Source of the DNA: Streptosporangium subroseum
GTDB lineage: Bacteria > Actinomycetota > Actinomycetes > Streptosporangiales > Streptosporangiaceae
Direction of reading: 5' to 3'
DNA length: 64,000 bases
Assembly (NCBI RefSeq): GCF_900188345.1
Contig: NZ_FZOD01000009.1
Location: 124,001 to 188,000 of the forward strand
The notes under the pieces were generated by a model. That model saw only the letters and a program-made list of their open reading frames with translations, did not search any database and was not told the DNA's origin. The translations under genes were made by a program, and so were the position numbers. This document shows, piece by piece, positions 41,948 through 50,495 of this stretch (positions within the stretch are counted from its first letter, which is position 1; every line of letters begins with the position of its first letter).

Positions 41948-43447
41948 GTGAAGGACAAGAACACCGAAGATCGCGAGCGCTCGGCGGTCTCGCGGCGCCA
42001 GCTGGTGAAGTACGCCGGTCTCGGAGCGACGCTGGTCGCCGCGAGTCCGCTGGCGACCGGTGGACCGGCGTGGGCTGACGATGACGAGCGCAAGCAGGGC
42101 AAGCCCGGCGATTCCCGTAACCGAGCATGGCGCGCGGGCGACCACCATGTCCACTCGGAGTACAGCGGCTCGTTCGACACGAAGACGACGCCGCCGAAGT
42201 TCACCAAGGGTGGCGACGCCGTCTACCCGATCGTCACGAACGCGATCATGGCGAAGAACTTCGGTCTCAGCTGGGCGATGTGCACCGACCACGGTGGGCC
42301 GACGCACTCGAAGATCAACCTTGAGCAGGCCTACCCCGACCTGCTGCGCTCGCGCATCCTTGTACCCGAGGTGCTGCAGTTCTGGGGGATGGAGTTCGAC
42401 GCCCCGGCCCTTGACCACCACACGCTGATGATCCCTCACCACGCGGACGAGGCGCAGCAACTGTTCGAGCTGGAGAGCCGCTTCGCCAAGCTCGACCCCT
42501 TCCCCGCCGACCCGGGCCGCGACACCGAGGCCAAGATGGTCGAGTTCCTGAAGGCCGCGAAGGGCATGCCGCGCCAGCCGCTGGTCATCGCTCACCACGC
42601 CTCCCGTTCGGCGACCGGCCTCGGCGTCTACGGGCAGGACACTCCCCGCGAGTTCCGCAACGGCAACAACGCCGCCCCGGAGATCTACGTCGGTTTCGAG
42701 GGCGCTCCCGGTCACCAGGCGGCCCCGCTCAACGGCGGCGCGCGCGGGTCGTACGGCAGCCACCCGACCTACGGCGGCTTCGACCAGATGACGGCTCGCG
42801 TCGGCGGGCTCTGGGACTCGCTGCTCGGTGAGGGCCGGCGCTGGTGGATCACCGCGACCTCGGACTCGCACGTGCACTGGACGCGCGGCGGCTCCGACTT
42901 CTGGCCGGGCGAGTACAGCAAGACCTACGTGTACGCCAGGCAGGACTACGCCGACATCATGGACGGGCTCCGCAACGGGCGCATCTGGGTCGGGACCGGA
43001 GACCTGATCACCAGCCTCGACGTCACGCTGAGCAACCAGGGCCGCGACGCCACCACGGGTGAGACCCTCACCGTGAACCGTCGCAACCGTACCGATGTCG
43101 ACATCGAGATCAGGTTCCGGCCGCTGCAGGGCAAGAACGGCAACGGCGAGCGTCCGGAGGTCCGGCGCGTCGACCTGATCACCGGTCAGGTCACCGGCCC
43201 GAACGCCAACCCCGACGCCGACACCAACCCCACCACGAAGGTCGTGGCGCGGTTCGGCCCCCGCGACTGGCGCAAGCAGGGCGACGAGTACGTCATCCGC
43301 CACACCCTGCGCAACGTGGAGAGCGACCTCTACGCCCGCGTGCGTGGCACGAGCACCGATGAGGCCGAGCCGCTCGCCGACGGCAAGGAGAGCCCCTGGG
43401 ACGACCTGTGGTTCTACTCCAACCCCGTTTTCGTCCAGCTCCGCTAG
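41948..43447 (+). CDS. Tat-exported PHP-domain phosphoesterase-like protein
   Basis: The protein is 499 aa from GTG 41948 (GAAGGG six bases upstream). A Tat signal (SRRQLVKYAGLGATLVAASP to GPAWA) precedes a PHP-type metal-binding domain: AGDHHVHSEYSG, MCTDHGGPTHS, IAHHASRSATG and ATSDSHVHWTRGG. The His/Asp ligands of a trinuclear site are all present. A C-terminal beta-sandwich of about 120 residues follows. It is probably an extracytoplasmic hydrolase of phosphoesters or similar; the substrate is unknown. It resembles DUF3604-like proteins. Confidence 0.85.
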   Translation: MKDKNTEDRERSAVSRRQLVKYAGLGATLVAASPLATGGPAWADDDERKQGKPGDSRNRAWRAGDHHVHSEYSGSFDTKTTPPKFTKGGDAVYPIVTNAIMAKNFGLSWAMCTDHGGPTHSKINLEQAYPDLLRSRILVPEVLQFWGMEFDAPALDHHTLMIPHHADEAQQLFELESRFAKLDPFPADPGRDTEAKMVEFLKAAKGMPRQPLVIAHHASRSATGLGVYGQDTPREFRNGNNAAPEIYVGFEGAPGHQAAPLNGGARGSYGSHPTYGGFDQMTARVGGLWDSLLGEGRRWWITATSDSHVHWTRGGSDFWPGEYSKTYVYARQDYADIMDGLRNGRIWVGTGDLITSLDVTLSNQGRDATTGETLTVNRRNRTDVDIEIRFRPLQGKNGNGERPEVRRVDLITGQVTGPNANPDADTNPTTKVVARFGPRDWRKQGDEYVIRHTLRNVESDLYARVRGTSTDEAEPLADGKESPWDDLWFYSNPVFVQLR

Positions 43448-43473
43448 CACTCTGACCGGACGGTCATCTCCTG

Positions 43474-43575
43474 ACGGGGAGGGCCGTCCGCGTCACCGCG
43501 GTGGCGAGCCGCCTATAGCGGACCGTCGACGGGGAGGGCGGCCTCCGTCATCGCGGTGGTGAGCCGCCGGTCGGT
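43474..43575. repeat. 55-bp direct repeat, two copies
   Basis: gacggggagggc followed by cgcggtgg-gagccgcc occurs from 43474 and again from 43529 with several changes. It lies between the convergent PHP and MMPL gene ends. Confidence 0.65.
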
Positions 43576-43585
43576 GGTCTCTCTC

Positions 43586-45682
43586 TCAGGGGCGCCGGTC
43601 CGCCGGCGCCCCTTTCCGTTCTTCGGACCCGCGTGCCGTACCCACCCCGCCGGGCCACCAGAAGCGCTCTCCCAGCAGGGTGATCAGGGCGGGTACCAGG
43701 ACGCTGCGCACCAGGAGGGTGTCGAGCAGGACGCCGAAGCCGACGATGACGCCGAGCTGGGTGAGGGTGATCAGCGGAAGCACGCCCAGGACGGCGAAGA
43801 CCGCGGCGAGCACGATGCCCGCGCTGGTGATGACGCCGCCGGTGACCGCCAGGGCGGTGAGGATGCCGGCGCGTGTGCCCTGTCGCGCGGCCTCCTCGCG
43901 GGCCCGATGGGTGAGGAAGATGTTGTAGTCGACGCCGAGCGCCACCAGGAACAGGAAGCTGAGCAGCGGCACCCCGAGGTCCATGGCGGGGAAGCCGAGG
44001 AACGTCCTGAAGGCGAACCAGCCGGCGCCAAAGCCGGCCGCGAAGCTGACGATCACGGTCAGCACCAGAGTGAGGGCCGCGACGACCGACCTCAGCAGGA
44101 GCAGCAGCACAAGCATGACCACGGCCAGCACCAGCGGGATGATCACGAGCTGGTCGCGGGTGGCGGCCCGGCGTTCGTCCAGGTCGGCCGCCTCCTGGCC
44201 GCCCACGAGCGCCTGCGCGCCGGGCACGGCGTGGACCGCCTCGCGCAGTTTTTCGACGGCGGCGAAGCTCGCCTCGCTGCCAGGTTCGGCCTTCAGCACC
44301 ACGCTGATCCTGGCCAGTTCCGGGGTGCGCTCGCCCGGAGCGGCGGCGGTGACCCCGGGGGTCGCCCTGGCGGCCTGGAGCACCCGATCGAGGGCGACGC
44401 CTCTGGTGATCACCGTCACCGGCTGCGCGCTTCCCGCGGGGAAGGCCCGGCTCAGGGTCTCCTGTCCGGCGATGGCCTCCACCCGCTCGCGGAACTGCTC
44501 GGTCTGCGACAGGCCGCTCTGCACGCCCCAGGCTCCCAGCGCCAGTACGGTCAGGGCGCCGAGGCTCAGCAGGGTCATGGCCACCGGGCGGCGCGACACT
44601 CCCGTGCCGACACGCCACCACAGTCCGGTGCGCGTGGGGTCGGCCTGGCCGGCCTTCGGGGCGAAGGGCCAGAACAGCCCCCTGCCGAACAGCACCATCG
44701 CGGCCGGCAGTACCAGGAGCGCGTAGGCCACGGCGACCACGATGCCGATCGCGCCCGCCACGCCGATGGCGCGGCTGGAAGGTGAGAGCGCGAACAGCAG
44801 CGTGCACAGCGCCAGGGCGACCGTGGCCGAGCTGGCCAGGATGGCGGGCGCGGCCGAGCGCACCGCGCCGGACATCGCCCGGTGGCGATCGTCGTGTACG
44901 CGGAGCTGCTCGCGATAGCGCGCGATGAGCAGCAGGGCGTAGTTGGTGCCCGCCCCGAACACCAGGACCGAGGTGATGCCCAACGTGGAGTCGTCGACGG
45001 TCAGCCCGGTCACGCGGGTGAGCAGGGCGACGGTCTTGGCGGCGACCTGGTCGGCCACCCCGACGACGGTGAGCGGCACCAGCCACAGCCACGGGCTGCG
45101 ATAGGTCAGCAGCAGGAGCAGCGCCACGACGCTCGCGGTGACGGCCAGCAGCGTGATGTCGGCCCCGGCGAAGACCGCCGACAGGTCGACCTTGAAGCCC
45201 GCGCCGCCGGTCACCTCCACACGTGCCCCGGACGGCAGGCCGGCACGCGCCTCGGCTCTGATCTCCGCCACCGTCTCGGTCAGCTCGGCGTTGGGCAGCG
45301 TACCCGGCAGCGGCACGGTCAGCATCGCGACGTCTCCGCCGGGCGACACCACCGGCGGCGGCACCTTCCCGCCCACGGCGCGCTCGGCCAGCCGCTCGGC
45401 GTCCGCCGCGATGGCCGCGCGGTCCTCGCCGGTCAGCGCCCCTTCCCGGCTGTAGACGACCAGAGCGGGGAGCACCTCCCCGCTGGGAAGATCCTGCTGC
45501 AGGCGTGCCACCGCCGCCGACTCGGACCCCCGGGGCAGCGCGTCGGCCGGATCGGTGCTCACCGTGGACGCGCCGCCGAAAGCCAGGGCCAGGCCGGACA
45601 CCGTGAGGGCGAGAGCCATGACGACCCACCTGCCGGAGCGGCTCCACAGGAGGTCCCACCCACTATGATCTGCTCGCCACAT
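43586..45682 (-). CDS. MMPL/RND family transporter
   Basis: The 698-aa protein has two repeats of one helix, an extracytoplasmic loop and five helices. Family signatures are VAVVALLLLLTYRSPW-type TM4 (ASVVALLLLLTYRSPWLWLV), GAGTNYALLLIARYREQLRV, and in the second half ALGVDYNIFLTHRAREEAAR. It exports lipids or hydrophobic toxins using the proton gradient. The ATG at 45682 lies seven bases from a MarR operator, so the repressor would block both transcription and the ribosome site (GGAAAG lies inside the operator). A 703-codon ORF in another frame is a shadow. Confidence 0.94.
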   Translation of the reverse strand: MWRADHSGWDLLWSRSGRWVVMALALTVSGLALAFGGASTVSTDPADALPRGSESAAVARLQQDLPSGEVLPALVVYSREGALTGEDRAAIAADAERLAERAVGGKVPPPVVSPGGDVAMLTVPLPGTLPNAELTETVAEIRAEARAGLPSGARVEVTGGAGFKVDLSAVFAGADITLLAVTASVVALLLLLTYRSPWLWLVPLTVVGVADQVAAKTVALLTRVTGLTVDDSTLGITSVLVFGAGTNYALLLIARYREQLRVHDDRHRAMSGAVRSAAPAILASSATVALALCTLLFALSPSSRAIGVAGAIGIVVAVAYALLVLPAAMVLFGRGLFWPFAPKAGQADPTRTGLWWRVGTGVSRRPVAMTLLSLGALTVLALGAWGVQSGLSQTEQFRERVEAIAGQETLSRAFPAGSAQPVTVITRGVALDRVLQAARATPGVTAAAPGERTPELARISVVLKAEPGSEASFAAVEKLREAVHAVPGAQALVGGQEAADLDERRAATRDQLVIIPLVLAVVMLVLLLLLRSVVAALTLVLTVIVSFAAGFGAGWFAFRTFLGFPAMDLGVPLLSFLFLVALGVDYNIFLTHRAREEAARQGTRAGILTALAVTGGVITSAGIVLAAVFAVLGVLPLITLTQLGVIVGFGVLLDTLLVRSVLVPALITLLGERFWWPGGVGTARGSEERKGAPADRRP
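43588..43613. terminator. Hairpin between PHP and MMPL genes
   Basis: A perfect 11-bp stem pairs 43588-43598 (AGGGGCGCCGG) with 43603-43613 across TCCG. It is followed on the plus strand by a T-rich stretch, so it best terminates the PHP transcript. It overlaps the last codons of the MMPL gene. Confidence 0.7.
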
Positions 45683-45688
45683 GGGAAA

Positions 45689-45725
45689 CTCTTTCCATCA
45701 TGGAATATTTCTATGATGGAAAGAG
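45689..45725. promoter_or_regulatory. MarR operator between MMPL and marR genes
   Basis: The inverted repeat CTCTTTCCATCAT (45689-45701) / ATGATGGAAAGAG (45713-45725) is perfect over 13 bp with an 11-bp spacer. Nested inside are two 13-bp half-operators, TTCCATCATGGAA (45693-45705, perfect) and TTCTATGATGGAA (45709-45721), 16 bp apart, suggesting two dimers on nearby DNA faces. Confidence 0.85.
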
Positions 45726-45765
45726 TAGGGGGATCGCGCCCCCGGGGGCAATACGGAGGAGGATC

Positions 45766-46233
45766 GTGACGGCAGACACACCGGACGCGTTCGAGCTGAT
45801 GCTGGCGATGCGCCGGTTCAACGTGGAGAGCGACCGATTCGTCGAGCGCTTCGCCGTCGAGCACGGCCTGCATCGGACCGACCTGAACGCGGTGGTGGTC
45901 ATCCTGGACGCCTTCACCGCCGGTCGGCCGCTCACGCCGGGAGAGCTCGGCGCCGAGCTCAACCTGAGCCCCCCGGCCACCACCGCGTTGATCAACCGGC
46001 TGGAGCAGGTCGGCCACGTCGAACGACGGCGCAGCACCACCGACCGGCGCAAGGTCGAGGTCGTACTGCGGGAGCAGGCGATCCGCCTGGCCGGGCAGTT
46101 CTTCGCCCCGCTGGGCCGCCACCTCACCTCGGTGATCGAGGAGTTCAGCCCGCAGGAGCGCCAGGTGATCGGCAGGTTCCTGGCCGGCAGCACCGAGGCC
46201 ACGGTGACGGCCCGGCAGGAGGCCGGCTCCTGA
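45766..46233 (+). CDS. MarR family transcriptional repressor
   Basis: The 155-aa protein starts at GTG 45766 behind GGAGGAGG. The winged helix contains LTPGELGAELNLSPPATTAL (recognition helix) followed by INRLEQVGHVERRRSTTDRR, with the basic DRR wing typical of MarR. Terminal helices form the dimer interface. It is divergent from the MMPL exporter with an evident palindromic operator between them, so it almost certainly autoregulates and represses the exporter until a ligand binds. Confidence 0.94.
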   Translation: MTADTPDAFELMLAMRRFNVESDRFVERFAVEHGLHRTDLNAVVVILDAFTAGRPLTPGELGAELNLSPPATTALINRLEQVGHVERRRSTTDRRKVEVVLREQAIRLAGQFFAPLGRHLTSVIEEFSPQERQVIGRFLAGSTEATVTARQEAGS

Positions 46234-46250
46234 GCGCCTGCCTCCAGAGG

Positions 46251-46440
46251 CTACGACTTCGGAACGTAGCCGTCCAGGCGGGGGAACCCATCCTCGATCC
46301 ACCGGAACATCCGCCGGTTGAGCTCCCAGAATCGCTCCCGGTCGGTGCCGAACAGGGCGACGGTCTCGGCGAACCACTCCCTGTCGCTGGTCCGCGAGTA
46401 GTCGGTGAAGCGGGGGAAGACCACCCGCGCCGCGCTTGGC
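46251..46440 (-). pseudogene. C-terminal fragment of an unidentified protein
   Basis: The minus strand encodes RVVFPRFTDYSRTSDREWFA, then ETVALFGTDRERFWELNRRM and FRWIEDGFPRLDGYVPKS before TAG at 46251. Codon usage and residue composition are clearly protein-like, but an in-frame stop lies upstream near 46440 and there is no good start. About 60 residues of a lost gene remain. I do not recognise the family. Confidence 0.5.
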
Positions 46441-46460
46441 TCTGGCTAACATGTCCCGGC

Positions 46461-46973
46461 ATGGCAGACCTACATGAAGTGCTCATAACCGCCGAACTTT
46501 CAGCCGAGCTCTCGGAAGCTGAGATCTCAGAACTCCGCTGGCACCTCGGGCACGGCCCGAAGCCGGAGGAGTTGACCATCGTGACGGATCGCCTTCCCCT
46601 GGTGACCGTCGACGACGAGGGCGAACCGCTGCCCGAAGACCGGTGGGAGATCGACGCGTATCCGCTGCTGACAGGGCGGGGGCCCGCGGACCCAAGGGTC
46701 GGCGGAGTGGTCTTCTCCGAGCTGGCGCGTCGCGATGCGCCGGCCGACGCCGGTTGGGCCCTGTCCTCCCGCCAGGTCCTCCACGGTGACGACCTCACCC
46801 TGCTGACCCAGCTACTCCGGTGGCTGCAGGAACGAGCGGTCGGCTACGGGGGAGGCCCGGTCTGTTTCAGCTGCCACAGCCGGTTCCACGAGGACGACCT
46901 CGTCCTGAAACCGGTGTCCCTCGACGGGGAAGACCTGGTGATCCACGAGATCCTGGTGCTTCAGAAGGTCTGA
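46461..46973 (+). CDS. Hypothetical protein
   Basis: The 170-aa acidic soluble protein starts at ATG 46461: MADLHEVLITAELSAELSEA, ELRWHLGHGPKPEELTI, then a region with PLLTGRGPADPRVGGVVFSE. It ends in PVCFSCHSRFHEDDLVLKPV, with a C-x2-C-H arrangement that might bind metal, and a beta strand. Codon usage is normal. No signal peptide or membrane helix is seen. I do not recognise the family. Confidence 0.6.
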   Translation: MADLHEVLITAELSAELSEAEISELRWHLGHGPKPEELTIVTDRLPLVTVDDEGEPLPEDRWEIDAYPLLTGRGPADPRVGGVVFSELARRDAPADAGWALSSRQVLHGDDLTLLTQLLRWLQERAVGYGGGPVCFSCHSRFHEDDLVLKPVSLDGEDLVIHEILVLQKV

Positions 46974-47166
46974 CGGTGGTCGAGCATGAGACCGGTCGCT
47001 CGGGCCCGTACCGGGAGTGGACTTCCGATCGATTCTCAATAGGATCGTGCCTGGGCCGCGACTGGCGAAGGTGGACAACCACCGGGGAGCGACCGCATTC
47101 TCGCGTGAGCGTCGACCGCCTGGGCGCCTGCGTCAGTGATGTCCAACTGACACAGGAGGCCACGAC

Positions 47167-48324
47167 GTGGATCTGCGCTACGGAATCAACCCGCAGCAGC
47201 GAGCGGCCGCCGCCGCACCGACGCACCCCGGCCGGTGGCCGATCCGGGTGCTGCACGGCAGCCCGTCCTACATCAACATGCTCGACGCGCTCAACGGCTG
47301 GCAACTGGTGAGCGAAGCGGGCAAGGCCCTGAGCCGGCCGGCCGCTACGTCCTTCAAGCACGTCTCGCCCGCCGGAGCGGCCCTTTCTGGACCCGTCGAC
47401 GACGTCACCGCCGAGCTCTACGGCATCGACCGCGCCAGTGTCGGGGCGCTCACCAGTGCCTACCTGCGGGCCCGCGACGCTGATCCGAAATCCTCCTACG
47501 GCGACTTCGCCGCCGTCTCACACCCGGTCGACGCCGAACTCGCCGAGCTGCTGACCCGCGTGGTCTGCGACGGCATCATCGCCCCCGGCTACGCCCCGGG
47601 CACCGTTGCGGCGCTCAGCAAGAAGAAGAACGGCCGCTTCCTGGTGATGGAAGCGGACGAGACCTACACGCCTCCGCGCCGCGAGGCACGGGAGGTGTTC
47701 GGCCTGCGGCTGACCCAGCGGCGCGACGAGGTCACGCTCTCCACCGCACTCCTGGACGACGTCGTGTGCGGCACACTGCCGACCGCCGCATCGGAGGACC
47801 TCCTGCTGGGCCTGATCGTCCTGCGCTACACCCAGTCCAACTCCGTGTGCTACCTGCGCGATGGCGCCACCCTGGGAATCGGCGCCGGTCAGCAGTCCCG
47901 CGTGGACTGCACCCGCCTGGCCGGCGCGAAGGCCGACACCTGGTGGCTGCGACGCCACCCGGCGGTGCGCGCACTCGCCTTCCACCCCGGCATCCGGCGC
48001 CAGGACCGGATCAACTGGCAGATCCGCTTCATCGAGGGCGACCTCACCCCTGACGAGAGCCTGCGCCTGTCCACGGCACTGTCCACCCCCGCGCCCGAGC
48101 TGACGGGCCGGCAGCGCGCAACGTGGCTCGCGGGCCTGGACAAGGTCGCGTTCGTGTCGGATGGCGCCCTGCCGTTCCGCGACAACGTCGATCACGCCCA
48201 CCGCCACGGCGTCCGCTACATCGCCGAGCCAGGCGGATCGATCCGATCCGCGGAGGTGCGGGACGCCTGCCGCGAGCACCAGATCACTCTGGCCCGCACC
48301 GGTCTCCGCCTGTTCCACCACTGA
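47167..48324 (+). CDS. Stand-alone AICAR transformylase (PurH C-terminal domain homologue)
   Basis: The 385-aa protein starts at GTG 47167 behind GGAGG. It corresponds only to the AICAR transformylase half of PurH: LRYGINPQQRAAA, LNGWQLVSEAGKALSRPAAT, the catalytic Lys-His in SFKHVSPAGAA (about residue 67), YGDFAAVSHPVD, LRYTQSNSVCYL and GAGQQSRVDCTRLAGAKAD. The N-terminal IMP cyclohydrolase domain is absent. It would formylate AICAR (or an analogue) with 10-formyl-THF to give FAICAR. No purine gene is nearby. It may be a paralogue with a special role. Confidence 0.9.
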   Translation: MDLRYGINPQQRAAAAAPTHPGRWPIRVLHGSPSYINMLDALNGWQLVSEAGKALSRPAATSFKHVSPAGAALSGPVDDVTAELYGIDRASVGALTSAYLRARDADPKSSYGDFAAVSHPVDAELAELLTRVVCDGIIAPGYAPGTVAALSKKKNGRFLVMEADETYTPPRREAREVFGLRLTQRRDEVTLSTALLDDVVCGTLPTAASEDLLLGLIVLRYTQSNSVCYLRDGATLGIGAGQQSRVDCTRLAGAKADTWWLRRHPAVRALAFHPGIRRQDRINWQIRFIEGDLTPDESLRLSTALSTPAPELTGRQRATWLAGLDKVAFVSDGALPFRDNVDHAHRHGVRYIAEPGGSIRSAEVRDACREHQITLARTGLRLFHH

Positions 48325-48563
48325 GGCGACGAGGTCCCCGCACCATTCCACGGGGACCTCAAGGTCGGCCGTCCAGGAACCCTTCAGCCGTGCATGCGGG
48401 CAACCCCGTGGACCCCTCAGGTCAGAGCATGCGGGGCCAGGCGCTCAACTGTCCGCCTGAATTCCGGGCCTGGCGCGGAGGCTGCGGCTCTGGCGGGCAC
48501 GGCCAGCCCGTTCGGCTTCCTCTCGGGCGAGCACTGCGCCCTCCTTGGACGGTCTCGGCCTTG

Positions 48564-49061
48564 CTACGGAACAGAGGGTGAGGGCTGTGTGGGCCAGAAT
48601 TGCAGCCGGTAGGTCTCCAGCCCTTCGGGAGGCTGCTCCCTGCGGTAACGGGCACCGGGGCCGGGGCGGACGCTTGCGTGCACGAACCAGTTGCGAGCCT
48701 GATCGCGGAGGTCCATGAGGTTGCCGGAGGAGTGACCGTAAACTCCGACCACCTGCAATCTGCCCGAGCTGGAGTAGAGCTCTGCGGTCTCGCTCCTGCT
48801 CCACCGGTCATCGTCGGCGGGCGGTCGTCCGTCCCAGAGCTCCAGCGTGACATCGACGACGTGCCAGGAATCCGCCTGGCTGGTGACGACGGCGACATTC
48901 GCGGTGGTGAGAAACCAGTCGGTCCGGTTGGCTCGGTCTGAGAGCTCCCAAAGATCCTCGGCACCTTCCGGCTGCCCGTTGGCTCCATCAAGGTCCATGA
49001 TCATAAAGTTGAAGGACCAGACCGTGACCGCGTCAGGGAGGCATTCAATCAGACGAGACAT
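48564..49061 (-). CDS. Hypothetical protein
   Basis: The 165-aa protein begins at ATG 49061 (AAGGACG upstream): MSRLIECLPDAVTVWSFNFM, WFLTTANVAVVTSQADSWHV and ELYSSSGRLQVVGVYGHSSG. The pattern is alternating strands with many Trp, suggesting a small beta-rich soluble domain. The third-position GC is slightly lower than in neighbours, hinting at different ancestry. I do not recognise the family. Confidence 0.5.
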   Translation of the reverse strand: MSRLIECLPDAVTVWSFNFMIMDLDGANGQPEGAEDLWELSDRANRTDWFLTTANVAVVTSQADSWHVVDVTLELWDGRPPADDDRWSRSETAELYSSSGRLQVVGVYGHSSGNLMDLRDQARNWFVHASVRPGPGARYRREQPPEGLETYRLQFWPTQPSPSVP

Positions 49062-49217
49062 CGACGTCCTTGGTGTGAGGCAGACGAGGGAGGCCGATGC
49101 TATCTCTAAGCGATCATGTGGTGTGGCCGACCACGGCATGGTGAAAGGGGCGATTCACCCCGATCGGTTCGCGTCATGACCGGAAGCAGGGCGAGTAGAC
49201 GCGCGGCGGTGGCGGGG

Positions 49218-50405
49218 CTACCGGGGCGGGGTGCCGGTGCCCGGTGTTCGGAGGAGGGACTGGGGGGTCAGGTCGGCGAGGGTGGGGTAGCCGTCCACGG
49301 CCATGATCAGGTCGGCTTCGGCGAGGAGGGCGCGCAGGATGTGGACGATGCCGTCGGTGCCGCCCAGGGCGAGGCCGTAGGCGTAGGGGCGGCCGATGCC
49401 GACGGCGGTGGCGCCGAGCGCGAGGGCTTTGATCACGTCGGCTCCTGAGCGGACGCCGGAGTCGAATATGACGGGCAGCCCGTCCGCGGCGTCGACCACG
49501 GCGGGGAGGGCGTCAAGGGCGGCCAGACCGCCGTTGGCCTGCCGGCCGCCGTGGTTGGAGCAGTAGATGCCGTCGACGCCGGCGTCCTTGGCCCGGCGAG
49601 CGTCGTCGGGGTGGCAGATGCCCTTCAGGATGAGGGGCAGGTCGGTGAGCGATCGCAGCCAGGGCAGATCATCCCAGGTGAGAGGGCTGCCGAAGATCCT
49701 GGCCCAGTATGCGACGGCGGCTCGCGGGTCCTCTTCCGGGGTGCGGGCGAGCTGGGCGCGGAAGACCGGGTCGGAGGTGTAGTTGGCGAGGCAGTGCCCG
49801 CGCAGCTGGGGGAAGTTGCCGGTGCTCAGGTCGCGGGGGCGCCAGCCGGTGACCCAGGTGTCGAGGGTGACGACGATGCCCTTGAACCCGGCGGCCTCGG
49901 CGCGACCGATCAGGCTCTCCGCCAGTTTCCGATCGGTGGGGGTGTAGAGCTGGAAGAAGCCGGGGGTCTGGCCGAACTCCCCGGCCACGGCTTCCATCGG
50001 ATCGACCGAGAGCGTCGAGGCGATCATCGGAACCCCGGTGCGAGCCGCCGCCCGGGCCGTGGCCAGGTCTCCGTGCCCGTCCTGCGCGCACAGGCCGATC
50101 ACCCCCACCGGGGACATGAGCAGCGGGGTCGGCAGCTTCATGCCGAACAGCTCCACCGACAGCTCACGCCGTACGGCTCCCACGAGCATTCGGGGGATGA
50201 GACCCCAGCCCCGGAAGGCGGCGACATTGGCACGCTGGGTGTGCTCGTCGCCTGCGCCTCCCGCGACGTATGACCACACCGAGGGTGACATCACGGCCTC
50301 GGCCCTGGCCTCGAGCTCGGTGAAGGTCATCGGCAGCCCCGGCACCACGCCGCGGAGACCGTCGAAGTAGATCTCGTTCTGGTAGTCACCGAACTGGGGG
50401 GTCAT
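49218..50405 (-). CDS. FMN-dependent alpha-hydroxy-acid oxidase (lactate 2-monooxygenase-like)
   Basis: The 395-aa protein is a glycolate-oxidase-fold enzyme: [60 protein letters not shown], then FMN and active-site motifs [33 protein letters not shown] (catalytic His) and [20 protein letters not shown]. The first 20 residues and overall length suit lactate 2-monooxygenase, which decarboxylates lactate to acetate. Related 2-hydroxy-acid substrates are possible. A 42-bp segment of its 5' part is duplicated at 50494-50535. Confidence 0.92.
   Translation of the reverse strand: MTPQFGDYQNEIYFDGLRGVVPGLPMTFTELEARAEAVMSPSVWSYVAGGAGDEHTQRANVAAFRGWGLIPRMLVGAVRRELSVELFGMKLPTPLLMSPVGVIGLCAQDGHGDLATARAAARTGVPMIASTLSVDPMEAVAGEFGQTPGFFQLYTPTDRKLAESLIGRAEAAGFKGIVVTLDTWVTGWRPRDLSTGNFPQLRGHCLANYTSDPVFRAQLARTPEEDPRAAVAYWARIFGSPLTWDDLPWLRSLTDLPLILKGICHPDDARRAKDAGVDGIYCSNHGGRQANGGLAALDALPAVVDAADGLPVIFDSGVRSGADVIKALALGATAVGIGRPYAYGLALGGTDGIVHILRALLAEADLIMAVDGYPTLADLTPQSLLRTPGTGTPPR
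50162..50203. repeat. 42-bp segment duplicated at 50494-50535
   Basis: The two copies differ at one base. This copy lies within codons of the hydroxy-acid oxidase ([13 protein letters not shown] region). The other forms the last codons and stop of the ketopantoate-reductase-like gene in another frame. Confidence 0.9.
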
Positions 50406-50495
50406 GCGGGTGCCTTTCCACTGGGATCGGAATGCCGCCGTGGGTCCGGGCTTTCCGGGACATGGCCGGCCGGGGTGGTGGGGGACGTCGATGGC

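Noticed and set aside
43548..45659. 703-codon minus-strand ORF overlapping the MMPL gene
   Set aside because: It is a frame shadow: Arg/Gly/Pro-rich with no domain, whereas the 698-codon frame has clear transporter helices and motifs.
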